From contig LR990051.1 in NCBI GenBank assembly GCA_905147135.1, positions 3,372,463-3,436,462 on the forward strand: a DNA stretch of 64,000 nucleotides, given 5' to 3'. Under the pieces are notes generated by a model that had not been told where the DNA came from, ran no database searches, and saw only the letters and a program-made list of their open reading frames with translations. Shown here one piece after another: positions 1 to 10,799 of this stretch; the stretch's first letter is position 1, and each line of letters starts with the position of its first letter. The position numbers and the translations under genes were made by a program. This stretch comes from Blastobasis lacticolella (taxonomy: Eukaryota > Arthropoda > Insecta > Lepidoptera > Blastobasidae).

Positions 1-161
1 TTGTTCCACGCCTTATGATGGCCAGGCCACATTGCGACATGGACTTGCGCAGGTAATATGCTAAATACTACGCATAAGGCCTGCTAATAGGTTGCATTTA
101 CTTGCTAATACACAGTTGAGCTTCTCTGTTACGTATTAGGCGCGTACGAGGTATCATATGT

Positions 162-432
162 GGTAGAGCTCGTCTAATCTAAAATGACGCGCCTCACTAT
201 CGCATTAACGCACACAAGCAAGTTTAAAATATGGACGCAATGCATATACAAATGCCGTTGTAATTGGTCATTCAGTTGCCGGTGAGACACCAACGTAGGA
301 GCTCGAATCGTTCGATTGGAGCAGTCGACGCTCTCACACAGATGAAGTGTCGTTATTAATATTGGCACTCACACATCGAAATCAACTAACTAAGTAGTGG
401 GGCGCGTCATTTTAGACTAGACGAGGTCTACC
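162..432. mobile_element. MITE with 38-bp terminal inverted repeats
   Basis: The left end (162-199, beginning GGTAGAGCTCGTC) is matched in reverse complement by the right end (395-432, ending GACGAGGTCTACC) with about four mismatches in 38 bases. The interior codes for nothing convincing. This is the form of a non-autonomous DNA transposon. I could not fix a target-site duplication, so the superfamily is open. Confidence 0.7.
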
Positions 433-791
433 TACGTATTGTGAATGAATGAAATGAAATACCATAAATGACCAGCTAGACTTATAAGAAATATGGAAAT
501 GGCGCCGAATGGATTTAGGGGATTATCAAAGTTTGGTAGTTAACTTAAAATCTAGGCTATGTTTCATCTAATTCGGTTGGATAGAACCAGAGATAAAGCT
601 TGAGCTCTCCGTAGTACTAGCTCTCATACATTAGAGGGGTCATTTAAAATGGTCCCTCAGGAAAAAGATAAACTGCTCTAAAAACGATTTCTACGCAGAG
701 TAAGTCGCGGGGAAAAAGCTAGTAGGTACTTAATAAATATTTTTACTCTTTCCAGCGACCAGCGTAAATCAACCGGACACTGCGCCCGCGC

Positions 792-1019
792 GGGGCTTCC
801 GCGGCCGTGACGGAAGCCCCCCAACTGCTTGTGACCGCGGCCGTGGCGTCACGCGTAATGCCTTTACCTGAGCCTGATGATCTTTTAGTAGATGTACAAG
901 TTACATTAACGTTACTTATATTAACGTTATTAACGTTAATTAATATTAACGTTAATTATAAGTTACTTCATCGGTACATATTTAGTACCGATGAAGTCCT
1001 ATCACTAACATAATGATAG
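792..1019. repeat. Cluster of palindromes and TTAACGTTA motifs
   Basis: There are three successive inverted repeats: a perfect 10-bp stem GGGGCTTCCG/CGGAAGCCCC (792-801 with 811-820, 9-nt loop), a perfect 13-bp stem ACTTCATCGGTAC/GTACCGATGAAGT (965-977 with 985-997, 7-nt loop), and a 6-bp stem CTATCA/TGATAG (999-1004 with 1014-1019). Between the first two, at 905-955, AACGTT flanked by TTA/TAA occurs four times. The stems are seen directly. Whether they are transposon ends, binding sites or a structured transcript is not known. Confidence 0.6.
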
Positions 1020-1962
1020 TGGTATGTGGTCCGTGATGAGCAATCTTAGTTGGACCACACTAAGGTGCGTGCGAGCATACTACGAACGAAGGAAAGTTTT
1101 AGCAAGCATTTAGTTTGTAATTGTGCGAAATCGAAGAGGATCAACAGTCGATAGCGTTCTTAACAAGTAGGCAGGTAAAGGAAATCAAAATTAAAATTAA
1201 AATTGTTATAAAATTAAAGCAACGCAACGCCTCTGCAATCATCATCTCAGCTCTTCCAAATCCTCACTCTACCTAAGTAGACACGATACAAGGGCGAATG
1301 TTTATCAGCCACGCATAAATTCTTAACAGTCTGTTATTGGTTCTGGGCACGGCCAAATACTAATACGTACGTACGTTAATCAATTGTAAATCATCAATAA
1401 AACATCGTCATCCTTATCTGTAGTGAGTTGGAGCCGGCCATGGAAACAGTTAGAATCGATGATTAACATTGACAAGCGTTTCAAAAACTGAACGTTAGTA
1501 CCTTGAACCGAATATTACTATGCCTGTAAAGGCACACAACTTATGTAAATAAGTTGTGGACAACGGCAATTTAGACGACAATGAGCTAGGTTTTAATTAG
1601 TGACAAACGAGCAGACAGCCCACCTGATGGAAAGTAGTGACGCCTATGACGCGTTCAAATACTTAGGTACGTTTCCTTCCTCACGTTCACACTATGATAG
1701 AAATGCGAGTCATTGTTGCAAAACTTTACACCGGTTTTCCTTCCTACAACCAAATCGATACAACATAAACACTCTCAATGCAAGTCTTCTTGAAAGAAAA
1801 GTAATGGATAAGACGGATGGTGTCGTTCGTCCATCGGTAGTTAAAAGCTAGATTGAGCAACGAGCGATTTAGTTAATATCTACGTCGCTCGTGTGAAGAT
1901 AAGACTCAACAACTACAGAGCATTTTTAGAGAAGTTGTAAACAAAAACAGACATAAAAAAAA
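1020..1962. other. Intergenic, no gene seen
   Basis: This stretch has AT-rich DNA without a supported gene. A short fragment at about 1603-1670 (the motif caCCTGATGGAAAGTrGT) belongs to a dispersed family also seen near 16950, 21810 and 44600. Confidence 0.5.
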
Positions 1963-2312
1963 CATCTTGGCGTTAATGTCCCGGTTGTGCTCTCGCACAC
2001 GAGGGCCCGGGGTCCGCCTTGACCATGATCCAGGATTTAGCAGGTTAGGTAATTACAGTGGAGCGACTGCCATCTGACCTCGGTGACCCTGCTACCAGGG
2101 GAACCTGACCAGATTGGATCATGATTACACATCCAGTCGCCTGAATGTGCAGGTTTCATCACGATGTTTTTCCTCACCGTAAGAGCATCGGATAGTATTC
2201 AACTAATGTACATAACTCAGAAACAATCATTGGTACATGGCCGAAGCGGAATTTGAACCCGGGACCTCTGGCTTACGAGTCGGATACTCTAACCACTCGG
2301 CCACCGATGCTC
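1963..2312 (-). mobile_element. tRNA-derived SINE, family A, full-length copy
   Basis: Read on the minus strand, the head (2312 to about 2235) carries a pol III A box (TGGCCGAGTGG), an anticodon-like loop CTCGTAA and a B box (GGTTCAAATTC), as in a degenerate tRNA. CGT is a threonine anticodon, but the acceptor and anticodon stems do not pair well. The body runs through a conserved middle (taACCGATGCTCTTACGGTG in other copies) to the tail CCGGGACATTAACGCCAAGAT and a T-rich end at 1963. Other copies lie at 9337, 16670, 18820, 19733, 40195, 47159, 47524 and 57500, so this is a SINE and not a tRNA gene. Confidence 0.75.
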
Positions 2313-2689
2313 TGAATATATCATAATTATCGGATAATTACCCGATAAATATCCGTTTATTATCAGTAAAAATAATTATTTATAAACAAAAACAGACATT
2401 ATGCTTTCCAAATCACGATACTGAGCAACATAATAAACGAATTCAGTAACATTGCTTTTTTAGCAAAATACTCGCATTTGAGTCAGTATCGGGTTGAGTG
2501 CACAGTCCAACACAGAGGCTCACACAGGCCCATGGCCTGGATACACTTTGCACCGTTACATGGCTGGTTGGCTGGTCGTTCTGTACGTAGTGTTGGTGTC
2601 GGTAGCTAACAATGCATTGCATTCGATTGCTATTCCTATTTTGGGTTCAATTATAAAGTAAAAATAGAAGCAGATAAGTAGTTTATCAG

Positions 2690-2780
2690 TTAACTAACAC
2701 CCATACCACAAGCTTTGCTTACTTTGGGGCTAGTGAATTTGTCCAAGCATATTTATTTATTTCAAGATATAGTATAGATA
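2690..2780 (+). mobile_element. SINE family B, 3' fragment
   Basis: The text from ACACCCATACCACAAGC to the TATTTATTTATTT tail matches the 3' part of the fuller copy at 43541-43783. The tRNA-like head is missing. Confidence 0.55.
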
Positions 2781-3799
2781 GTTACAGTTGTTGTATTGGC
2801 TATCGAGTATCACCGTTATATTTACGGGACGTATAATCGACAGACATGCTGTAGGCAAAATAGTTATTACCAATGTTATGAAATCGAAACTGTGTTTATT
2901 GGTCGAATGGAAAGTCCTTCATTCACTTCAGTAGTTGCCGGATCGAAGATTTATTTTATTGGAAAGATACCGTTTGTAGATAGTAGAGCAGCTAGGTAAA
3001 TAAAGGTGATACTTTTTATCGAAAACTGTAGGACTATCGCGGAGATATCGCGAGTAAAGCTAAATCCCATAAAAAACATTTTAATGTAAAAATTCGTCAA
3101 GTCTCGTGACTCCCGTAAAAATATATTATGAGATCTAAGGTGGAGCCAAATACGACAGTACTTTTTTAAAACAAATATTCTGAAAATTTCACCGTTGTTC
3201 TCTTTTAAACATACTGTGTAAATAAAACACTTAAACTTATGATCAATATATTTTATGCATCTTTGTTGTCTAGAACTTTATTTGATCTCATTTATAAAGA
3301 TATTTTTCTGACTTGGCAATCACGAAATGTATATTCTTGCACATCGGGTAATAATAAATTTCGCTAAAACCTCTCTCTGTTTTTGTTACTTTTTTAACAT
3401 GATTTCAGCTTTTTCAAATTCTACATGTTTTATTATCATATTAGTAACCAAGATAGTTGATTAGAATCACCGTACATCGTGATTGCACAGTCAGAAAAAT
3501 ATCTTTATAAATGAGATCAAATAAAGTGTTTGAGTGTAATAAATGTATTTTACTTTACTTTTTCACTTTCTTTACTTTACTAAAGTCCTAAATCCAGAAT
3601 GCGATGAGTAGCTTCGAGAAAAGGGTGTACAACTTGGCGGGGGACACTGCCATGCCCCCTGATAAACTGAAAACAACTTGTGACTCAGATGGAATTAATC
3701 AAAAACGCGGCGGGTTTACTTCTAAAACAGACATAGGTAGAAATTTCTAAAAAAATCCTCATTCGATCTTTATTCACGTCGAACGCTTCTCATCTCCGT
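2781..3799. other. Intergenic, no gene seen
   Basis: AT-rich sequence without a supported gene. The phrase TTATAAAGATATTTTTCTGAC near 3293 recurs in reverse complement near 3490, giving an inverted pair about 200 bp across, probably a decayed foldback element. Confidence 0.4.
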
Positions 3800-4150
3800 A
3801 ACAATGGTGTCCAGATCAAGATACGACACGAACGAGAAACAAAGAGCTGAGGTGAACCTACGTCTAATGATAGCTAGCTGAGAATGAAAATATCCAAAGG
3901 CTTATTAGTCTTGATAACCTTGCATATTTCGGTCAATTAATGAGACGGAGTAATGACAGTCTGGAAAAGTGGTCATAGTGGGCAATGTCAATGGCAAGGG
4001 GTTAAGAGGGTGGTCACCAACTAGATTGACCGGTCAGTTGAAGGTTACGCCATCCAACAGATTCTGCAACGCGGTGGCGATGGATAGGAGCAGTCGGAGC
4101 TCATCAGACCACGATCCTCAGTCATGAGGAACCGACTACAGAGAGAGACT
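3800..4150 (+). mobile_element. Decayed LINE 3' coding fragment
   Basis: Translation of the plus strand in broken frames gives phrases such as DTTRTRNKELR and SPTRLTGQLKVT followed by RFCNAVAMDRSSRS. They resemble the C-terminal region that follows the reverse transcriptase in arthropod LINEs (GRP.TRWTDDL.....W...A.DR..W). Several stops and frame changes are present. The family assignment rests on recall of the motif only. Confidence 0.4.
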
Positions 4151-7100
4151 TATAGTCTTAGACCATACCCACAAATTACAAGTCAACTAACTTTAAGCAG
4201 TAACGCTTCGTTGGTGACCGAGATTAGTCATAGCTTCTCCAAAAAAACATAAAACCGTGAACGCAACTTGTCCTTGGCAATTTATACATCACGACTCATG
4301 TCGTGTAGTCAAGGGCTTATCAAGCTACATTTGCATATTTGATTCAGAAGTTGGTCGATACAAGAAACCTTTGTGATGTCGGTACTTGTGTTTACGGTAG
4401 TCGCTGCTTAATCCCGGGTTAAAATGATTCTTTTGTGAACATCATCCTCATCATCGACTTATAATCGCCAAGTTGTTAGGCACAAACCTTCTTACAAACT
4501 AAGCCGAGGATTTCAAGCAAATGCTCGATTTTCTTGTAAGATCTGAGCATACGATTTATGTTCATTTTAAAACACATCATCATCATCAATAGCCTATAAC
4601 AGTGCATTGATCCTTATTAGTATGAAAAAAGACAGAAAATAAGCCTATTTTCGATTTACGGAAGTAGATAGTCAACCTTTTACCACACCCGTCTATAGAT
4701 GGGTTGGTTTTGTTACCAGAAGAAGACTACTTGGCCCAAACGCTTGGTCACCACGTCTTAAGAGAAGCACAGTCTCATCAAAATGTACGTAGATTTACAC
4801 AACACTTATCCTTTGGTATTGTTGGTGTGAATAACCGATCTCATGTTTCCCTATTCACTGACCTAGATAGCTTCCGTTGGCAAAGAGTATCTGGTTACTG
4901 ATTACGTTGTCCACCGTATTGTATCGAAGACCCTAATGTATTTGTACATTAATAATCCATAAGTTCCGAGTTCCGCTGCTATCGCAGCACATAACGCAGT
5001 CTTGAAATAGGAGCAACTAAAGTAATGAATACCTACGTTCAGAGTGAGATTTGGGTGAAGATTGACAAAATGTTTTCTAAACAAAGAAAACACGAAACCA
5101 AATAAATGTTCAAGCTTTTTCCTTACATTAGCATACAATTATGTAGTACTGTAGTAGTATTATACGATATATTCAAATTAAAAATCTAGTCGGAGGCAAT
5201 GGTCACACTCTTAGGTAACTGTAAAGAAAAGATGAAAGTGTAGTAAATAACCACGAAAGCATTAAAACTTATAAAATACATGTAGTGATTCATGTCACGT
5301 TCCTAGATCATTGACCTGTTTAGAAAATTTGTTACCGCAGCTACATATTTCAAGTACACCGCATATGACTGTACCTGTGATTTATAATGTTAGGTTCGGA
5401 TTGTTTGTAAACTCTTTATCGTAAAAACATAAAACATTACAAAAGAATAGTTTCCTAATGCACAGGCGGGTAATACCGTAATACAGAAAAACCAATAATA
5501 CTGATTAGAGAAGACTTAGAAAAATAAAGAGAGTGAAAATATTGTGTGATGAAACTCAAAAACCTGTCCTTATGCACACGTAGTTGCTGGGAAAACTATG
5601 AAATCCTATTATTACTAGTAAGTAATTAAGACAAAACTGCAGAGATTTTGAAAAAATCCCTTGACTGACCCTCCAATCGCATTAATGATCCTAGCTAAAT
5701 ATTACAAAGTGAAATTTTATCTATAACCATTTTATCTACACTGGTGGAGTTGTTAACTCTAGATTTGTTACAGGACTTTTGGAAAAATAACTCAATATAC
5801 GAACCTACTTAGCTTTAATTATACTGAAATGGATTGTGCGCGTTATCATTTGAAAAGCCTAAAAGTGTCATACGTTCAGAATGTGACTTTTTGTTTAAAA
5901 ATATATATACAAGTTTATTTTTTCAAAAGTGCAGAGTAATTTTTAGTCCATCGCTATATTATTGTCACATAATATCCGTACCTAAAACTTAACCGTCTAT
6001 GCAATACAGTTTGGCTTTGGCTCCCGGTGATAGCTCAGGCATATCAATATGCAAGGCAGCTAATAACGCTTCCGATTAACGCTGGGCACGTTTCCCTGCG
6101 GAGAACATCAGCCAGTTCTGGTAGCCGGGTATCCTGAATGGGCTTACTGCATATATATTTACCGATTTTGATTGGAAGACGCCTTTCCGGGTTATAAGGG
6201 CGAATGGTTGTTGTGACGCATTTGCACTACCATTTAAGTCATAGGTAAACGACATTGTAGCGACAAGTTACGATATAAATACTTCGATATTAATCTATCA
6301 AATGAATAACACCGATAGCAAGTTTCTGATGATGTTAGTTTAGTATGTCGTTAACGGCAGTGAATCAGCATTAAAATATGTGTAAACAATTAATTAAACA
6401 TTTGTCTGTATTTTATCGTCCGGTTTAAACTTTACTTACGTACTTTTAGGTGGTGCATTAAATACGCTGGAGCTGGAGTTTAAATGCCGGCAAATTTTGA
6501 CAAATGACACGACACTATATTTTCGCGAAATTTATTACAACAAATATTATTGTTGATTTCAGGAAAAGGGGACCTCCTTTTTCCTGAACTTGGGTGTCTA
6601 ATGGCCCTTTGCGTACTGAGAGATGTGATTGTAAATAGGTTTTTAGCTCTACAGTAACCTTGTTATTAATGAATATAGAACGAAATACATATACCGCAAA
6701 AGAGACCACAACAAAAATGTGACTAAGTTAGATTCAGCGAGTTCGTAGAGTTGGATAACCTGCGCGCCTCGATTTTACACTAACACCGAATTTGTAACAT
6801 TGAATTAAGTAGAGTGAGCAATACAAAAAACACGCAACAAAAAACCTTTAAAGTTCTTTTATCAACGCAAAAAAATACAATAATAACTTATCTACTCGTA
6901 ATGCTTTGACTGACCAAGAGGCATAAGAAAAATAAATAAATACAGGCCACACTGTGGCCAACTAATGAGTCAAAGCAAAACCAGATAAGGAAACAAAATG
7001 ACTGTAAGCCCATACCATCAAATTGGAAATCCAGTGTGGAGACTTCTAAGCACGTCACAATGTCAAAACAAAAACACTTTTCCACTGGCGCGGAATGTCG

Positions 7101-8394
7101 CAACTTTTCAATTGACACTTTGAAACTTTGACCGCGAACGCGATACGTCTGCACTCGACAGTGTTCAATTGCGGACTGATGATTCGAAGATGAAATCCAA
7201 GGTACAACCGGCGTGGCGTCATTGGCAACGGCGGTTCGCTAGCGTTTGCATACGTATGAATAAACAAAAGCTGCGTGGGATGGTGTACTGCAGTTCTTGT
7301 TCCGATCCACGTAACCGCGTTTAAATACCGTACGATCAATGGACCTCATACGATATTATAATAGATCAATGAATGTTTTGTTTGTTTTTTGTTTAATTTA
7401 CACATGGGGCTATGGTTGGTTAACCGCTGAAGTTCTTTTTCTGTGTTGATGTCGGTCATTTTATGAATGATGTCGGTTATTGATTTACTGGTTTGCTCAA
7501 TTAAGTGTTATGATAACCGAAATAGAAATTTCGATCTCGTGTAACTACGCCCCTTGTCCGCGAAGGAATTTAATTCAATCGATTTCTTCGGACGTTTACT
7601 TAAATAGAAACAACAGAATGATTTATGGTAACCACGTGCCAACCATGGACCGACACGTGTTTTTACAAATGAGCGCCATCACTGAAGCTGTAAATTGTAT
7701 TTTAAAGACAAGGGTTTAAGTCATCTCTAAATGTCACGTAGGTCACACTCAGAAACACGACGATCTAAGCAGTATTCAATTAAAGCCATAAAAATAGAAG
7801 GAAGTAAAATGCCCATTCTCATGTAATGACTAAAATACTTATTATCTTGGTAAAGAAAAACGATCAAAAAGTACAATGTAAACCATATTTTCTTAAGGAA
7901 AGTAAATATTTATTCTTAAAGAAAAGTTCAATTCGTCGCAGGCAAATAGCCAGCTCAATGTGAGATCCTAACTCAACACACCGTTGCACCTTCGATGAAT
8001 GGAGTAGTAATCTAAAAATAGGCTTGCCACTCTTGCCAGGGATTAAAGCTGAATGGGACCCGGCCCCCGTTGAATATGGGGCACTGGGGCAGCGGTGACG
8101 CGGCGGTGTGACGTCACGGACGCATCCCAGGTGAACCAGGAACTGGGTCACGAGATTTCTCCCGCCACTTTGATTCTTGGAGGTTGCAAGCCATTTTTTT
8201 TTACTTTTATTACCTTTGCAAGATAAACTTGTTTGTGGCCACCTCAAAAAGATGCACCTAAGTTTGATGAAACTTGGTTATTTTTTGCATTGTATAGATC
8301 TCAACGGGTGGACCGATTTCCAGGCGGTTTTATTGCAATTTAACATTGTGGTTTCCTTTAGCTTCGTTTCATTAAAACTAGATATAGGTTGAAT
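4151..8394. other. Long intergenic stretch, no supported gene
   Basis: Open frames here are short and overlap on both strands without splice sites, signal sequences or familiar motifs. A CpG-richer patch at 7060-7330 contains two overlapping minus-strand frames that I do not accept as genes. The part from about 8280 (acgggtggaccgattt) matches a dispersed repeat also seen at 12300, 15420 and 48600. Confidence 0.45.
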
Positions 8395-8705
8395 GCACGA
8401 ATGTGAAAAGCACTTCCGTAAACTCCACGTCAACGAAATGAAAATGCTGCGGTGGATGTGCGGAGTTAAGCGACTCGACCGAGTACGTAACGAGTACCTA
8501 CTACCGTGGCAACGTTGGCGTGAGGGATATCGCGGATAGAAGGCTCGCCTGGTTTGGTCACGTATTTCGTAAGCCCCAGGGATACGTAGGAAATAGGTGT
8601 CTGTGTCGTGGGCGGACCAAGAAGCAATGAATTGACATCAATGAATGTAGAGCCAACAGCTTACGGCGCGAGGATGCCGAAGACAGGGTAAAGTACATTT
8701 ATTAG
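8395..8705 (+). mobile_element. LINE ORF2 C-terminal fragment
   Basis: Plus-strand frames read NEMKMLRWMCGVKRLDRVR, then GVRDIADRRLAWFGHVF, then GRTKKQ, with the end matching ANSLRREDAEDR. This is the conserved tail of a common insect LINE (MKMLRWMCGVTRLDRVRNEY, GVRDIADKMEEARLRWFGHV, GRPKKRWIDV, GLQREDAEDRAKW). At least two frame breaks and stops make it dead. Related tails lie at 33425-33725 (+) and 41560-41720 (-). Confidence 0.7.
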
Positions 8706-8769
8706 GCAGTTTTCATAGGTACTAAAACAGCTGCAATTAGAACAGGCCATGAAAAAAACTTATTGATTT

Positions 8770-8796
8770 AATAATAATAATAATTATTATTATTTT
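8770..8796. repeat. AAT/ATT palindromic microsatellite
   Basis: A run of AATAATAAT passes straight into ATTATTATT, so the tract is also a perfect inverted repeat. Confidence 0.8.
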
Positions 8797-9180
8797 TAAG
8801 TACATATTATGACAAAGACTGATTTGTAAAGCCAGAAATGTATGGGCGTAGGTATATCGAAAACTATGGGATGCTTCGATAGATAAGCTGCCTTTAACCC
8901 TTCGACCACTGTCAAGTATATAGTGTGCAGATGTTACAAAAACCAGAATAATCAACCGCCAATTTGCCCGCACGGAACCACAGTAGGTACCTAACCCACA
9001 TGCCCGTTAAAAAGAAAAATGTTCCTCGCAAGCCCAGGTGCCAGGGAAATTCAAAGTGGGGCATCTCGCCCATTACAGTTTCAAAGCAAAAAAAACCTCG
9101 CCGCGAGATTAAGATACGCCTCGAAAAGATGTCGGTTAAAGGTGGCTCTTTGCATTCGCTCCCGGAGATGAGCTCTCCGA

Positions 9181-9260
9181 AATGAGGTCCCCGCAAATGT
9201 ATGCAGACGATACGGTGTTCATATCAAGCAGTTTTTTTGAAGTGCAAACAGCTAGTTAGT
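9181..9260 (+). mobile_element. Reverse-transcriptase YADD fragment
   Basis: The frame reads RSPQMYADDTVFISSS, the catalytic YADD box of a jockey-like non-LTR reverse transcriptase, followed soon by a stop. Only a short palm segment survives. The flanking 8912-9196 shows an open minus frame, but the plus-strand RT box explains the sequence better. Confidence 0.6.
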
Positions 9261-9336
9261 ATTTTCGTTTTAAATTTACATTGAAGCGGTTGGTAAGAAA
9301 AAAGAGAGGAAACAGTAACATAATAAAATCATCATA

Positions 9337-9780
9337 ATCTTGACGTTAATGTCCCGGTTGTGCTCTAGCGCACGAGAGCCGGGGTCCGCCTTGAGCATGA
9401 TCCAGGATTTGGCAGATCAAGTAATAGTGACTACCAGTGGAACCTGACCAGATTGGACCATGGTTACACATTCAGTCGCATGAATGTGCCGGTTTCATCA
9501 CGATGTTTTCCCTCACTTTAAGATCATTGGTTAGTATTCAACAAATTTTGCACTTAACGACAAAGAGTCATTGGAACATATAGTACAGGAAAATTGAGTT
9601 TTGACCTGGACATTGATAATTACTTTTTTGAGCGTCAGTCTGGAAGATGGACGAACATATTCCAAAAGGTCCCGTTTAGTAATTATCAATGTCCGGGTTT
9701 GGTAAGAAAATTGTCTAATTTTCCTGTACTAACATGGCGGCCCTGGGGATCGACCCCGGTAGGTGGAGTCCGTTTAGAGT
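9337..9780 (-). mobile_element. SINE family A interrupted by a MITE
   Basis: 9337-9574 matches the body of the copy at 1963-2312 (CTTGACGTTAATGTCCCGG through CATTGG). SINE-like text resumes at 9731 with ACATGGCGGCC, the equivalent of ACATGGCCG in the other copy. The intervening 151 bp are a foldback element listed separately. The tRNA-like head beyond 9740 is degenerate. Confidence 0.6.
9580..9730. mobile_element. Foldback MITE nested in a SINE
   Basis: Left end AGTACAGGAAAATT and right end AATTTTCCTGTACT are exact inverted repeats, and the inner blocks (GGACATTGATAATTACT near 9610 and AGTAATTATCAATGTCC near 9678) pair as well. AACAT occurs at 9575-9579 and again at 9731-9735, reading as a duplicated target. 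A TA duplication as in Tc1/mariner elements (9581-9582 and 9730-9731) is the alternative. Confidence 0.7.
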
Positions 9781-9974
9781 CCCTCTAGGTAAAAATATTC
9801 ATATTATTGTTTAGAGTTACACATTGTTATTTTCTCTGAATTCGGTCTGCCTCACCTTCTCTTAGCAGCTTCGCTTTAATTCAGCCACATTATAGTTGCC
9901 AAGAGGAAAAGTGACTTTGCGAAGGATAATCCGCAACAACAGTGGGGTCGCGAATGATTTTCCGGCCTTTCAGA

Positions 9975-10535
9975 TAGGTGTATAGTAGAAATTTATGCAA
10001 CTCGCGTATAAAAGGGAGTCTTAAAACAAGAGTGTCTGTATGACAGTAGTTTGACACGAGTGTTTTAATACCGAATTATATGCAGTTGCATACACTATTT
10101 TATCTACACTCATATTTTCATGGTTCGTACCTACAATTTTCTCAACTTTGCTGGAAGTAAGCTGTGAGTCAGTTCTGATTGAAGTGCCTACCCATCGAGG
10201 ATATCAAGATTAAACTTACCTGCTTATGTTTGTGATTGTGTATGTATGGAATTATTATCCCGCTAAACAGAATATTTTCTCTAATAGTTGGAATTTGTAT
10301 TTGAGAATGTTTTTTCTTGTTTGTAGCAAATAAATAGGTAAATGTAACTATAGTGAAGTGAATTTCCCGCAACTTGATATTGTTCTATTGTGTAAGTACA
10401 ATAGAACAGTATGAAATTTTAAGTGATAGTAGGGTGTAGATAAAACACTTATGTCAAACAATTATCATATATCATATAACAGACACTCATGTTTTAATAC
10501 CCCCTTTTATATGTGAGTTGCATAAACTACTAAGT
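9975..10535. repeat. Three copies of a short repeat, one inverted
   Basis: The phrase CATGTTTTAATACC...TTATATGTGAGTTGCATA at 10488-10530 recurs directly at 10055-10100 and in reverse complement at 9978-10040. Another copy is at 61660-61716. The arrangement suggests a decayed element with inverted ends. Confidence 0.5.
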
Positions 10536-10799
10536 TACAGCTGTAACTAAAATAGTATAAAAATATATAAAGTAACTTTTTAAATTTTGTGGGTTGGCCT
10601 GTAAAAGGCTTATCCTTAAATGACTGTTTATGAATATGTAAATTGAATATGTGTAGATAAAATACTTTTTTAAAATTTTATAGACTGGCATGTAAAAAGT
10701 TTATTATTAGACGACAGTTTCGAGTACGAAATTTAAGTCGAGAACATTAAGCAGAGTGTAGATAAATAAATTTCTACAACTATTAACATAGTCCAGCTG

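Noticed and set aside
2235..2312. Possible tRNA gene on the minus strand
   Set aside because: The A and B boxes are present but the stems do not pair and the unit is repeated with a common 3' body, so it is a SINE head. The same holds at 20065, 43783 and 61070.
6888..7339. Two overlapping minus-strand frames
   Set aside because: They overlap in different frames, have no recognisable domain or splice signals, and the composition is non-coding.
8912..9196. 94-codon minus-strand frame
   Set aside because: The adjacent plus strand codes a reverse-transcriptase YADD box (QMYADDTVFIS), so this is retroelement debris read backwards.
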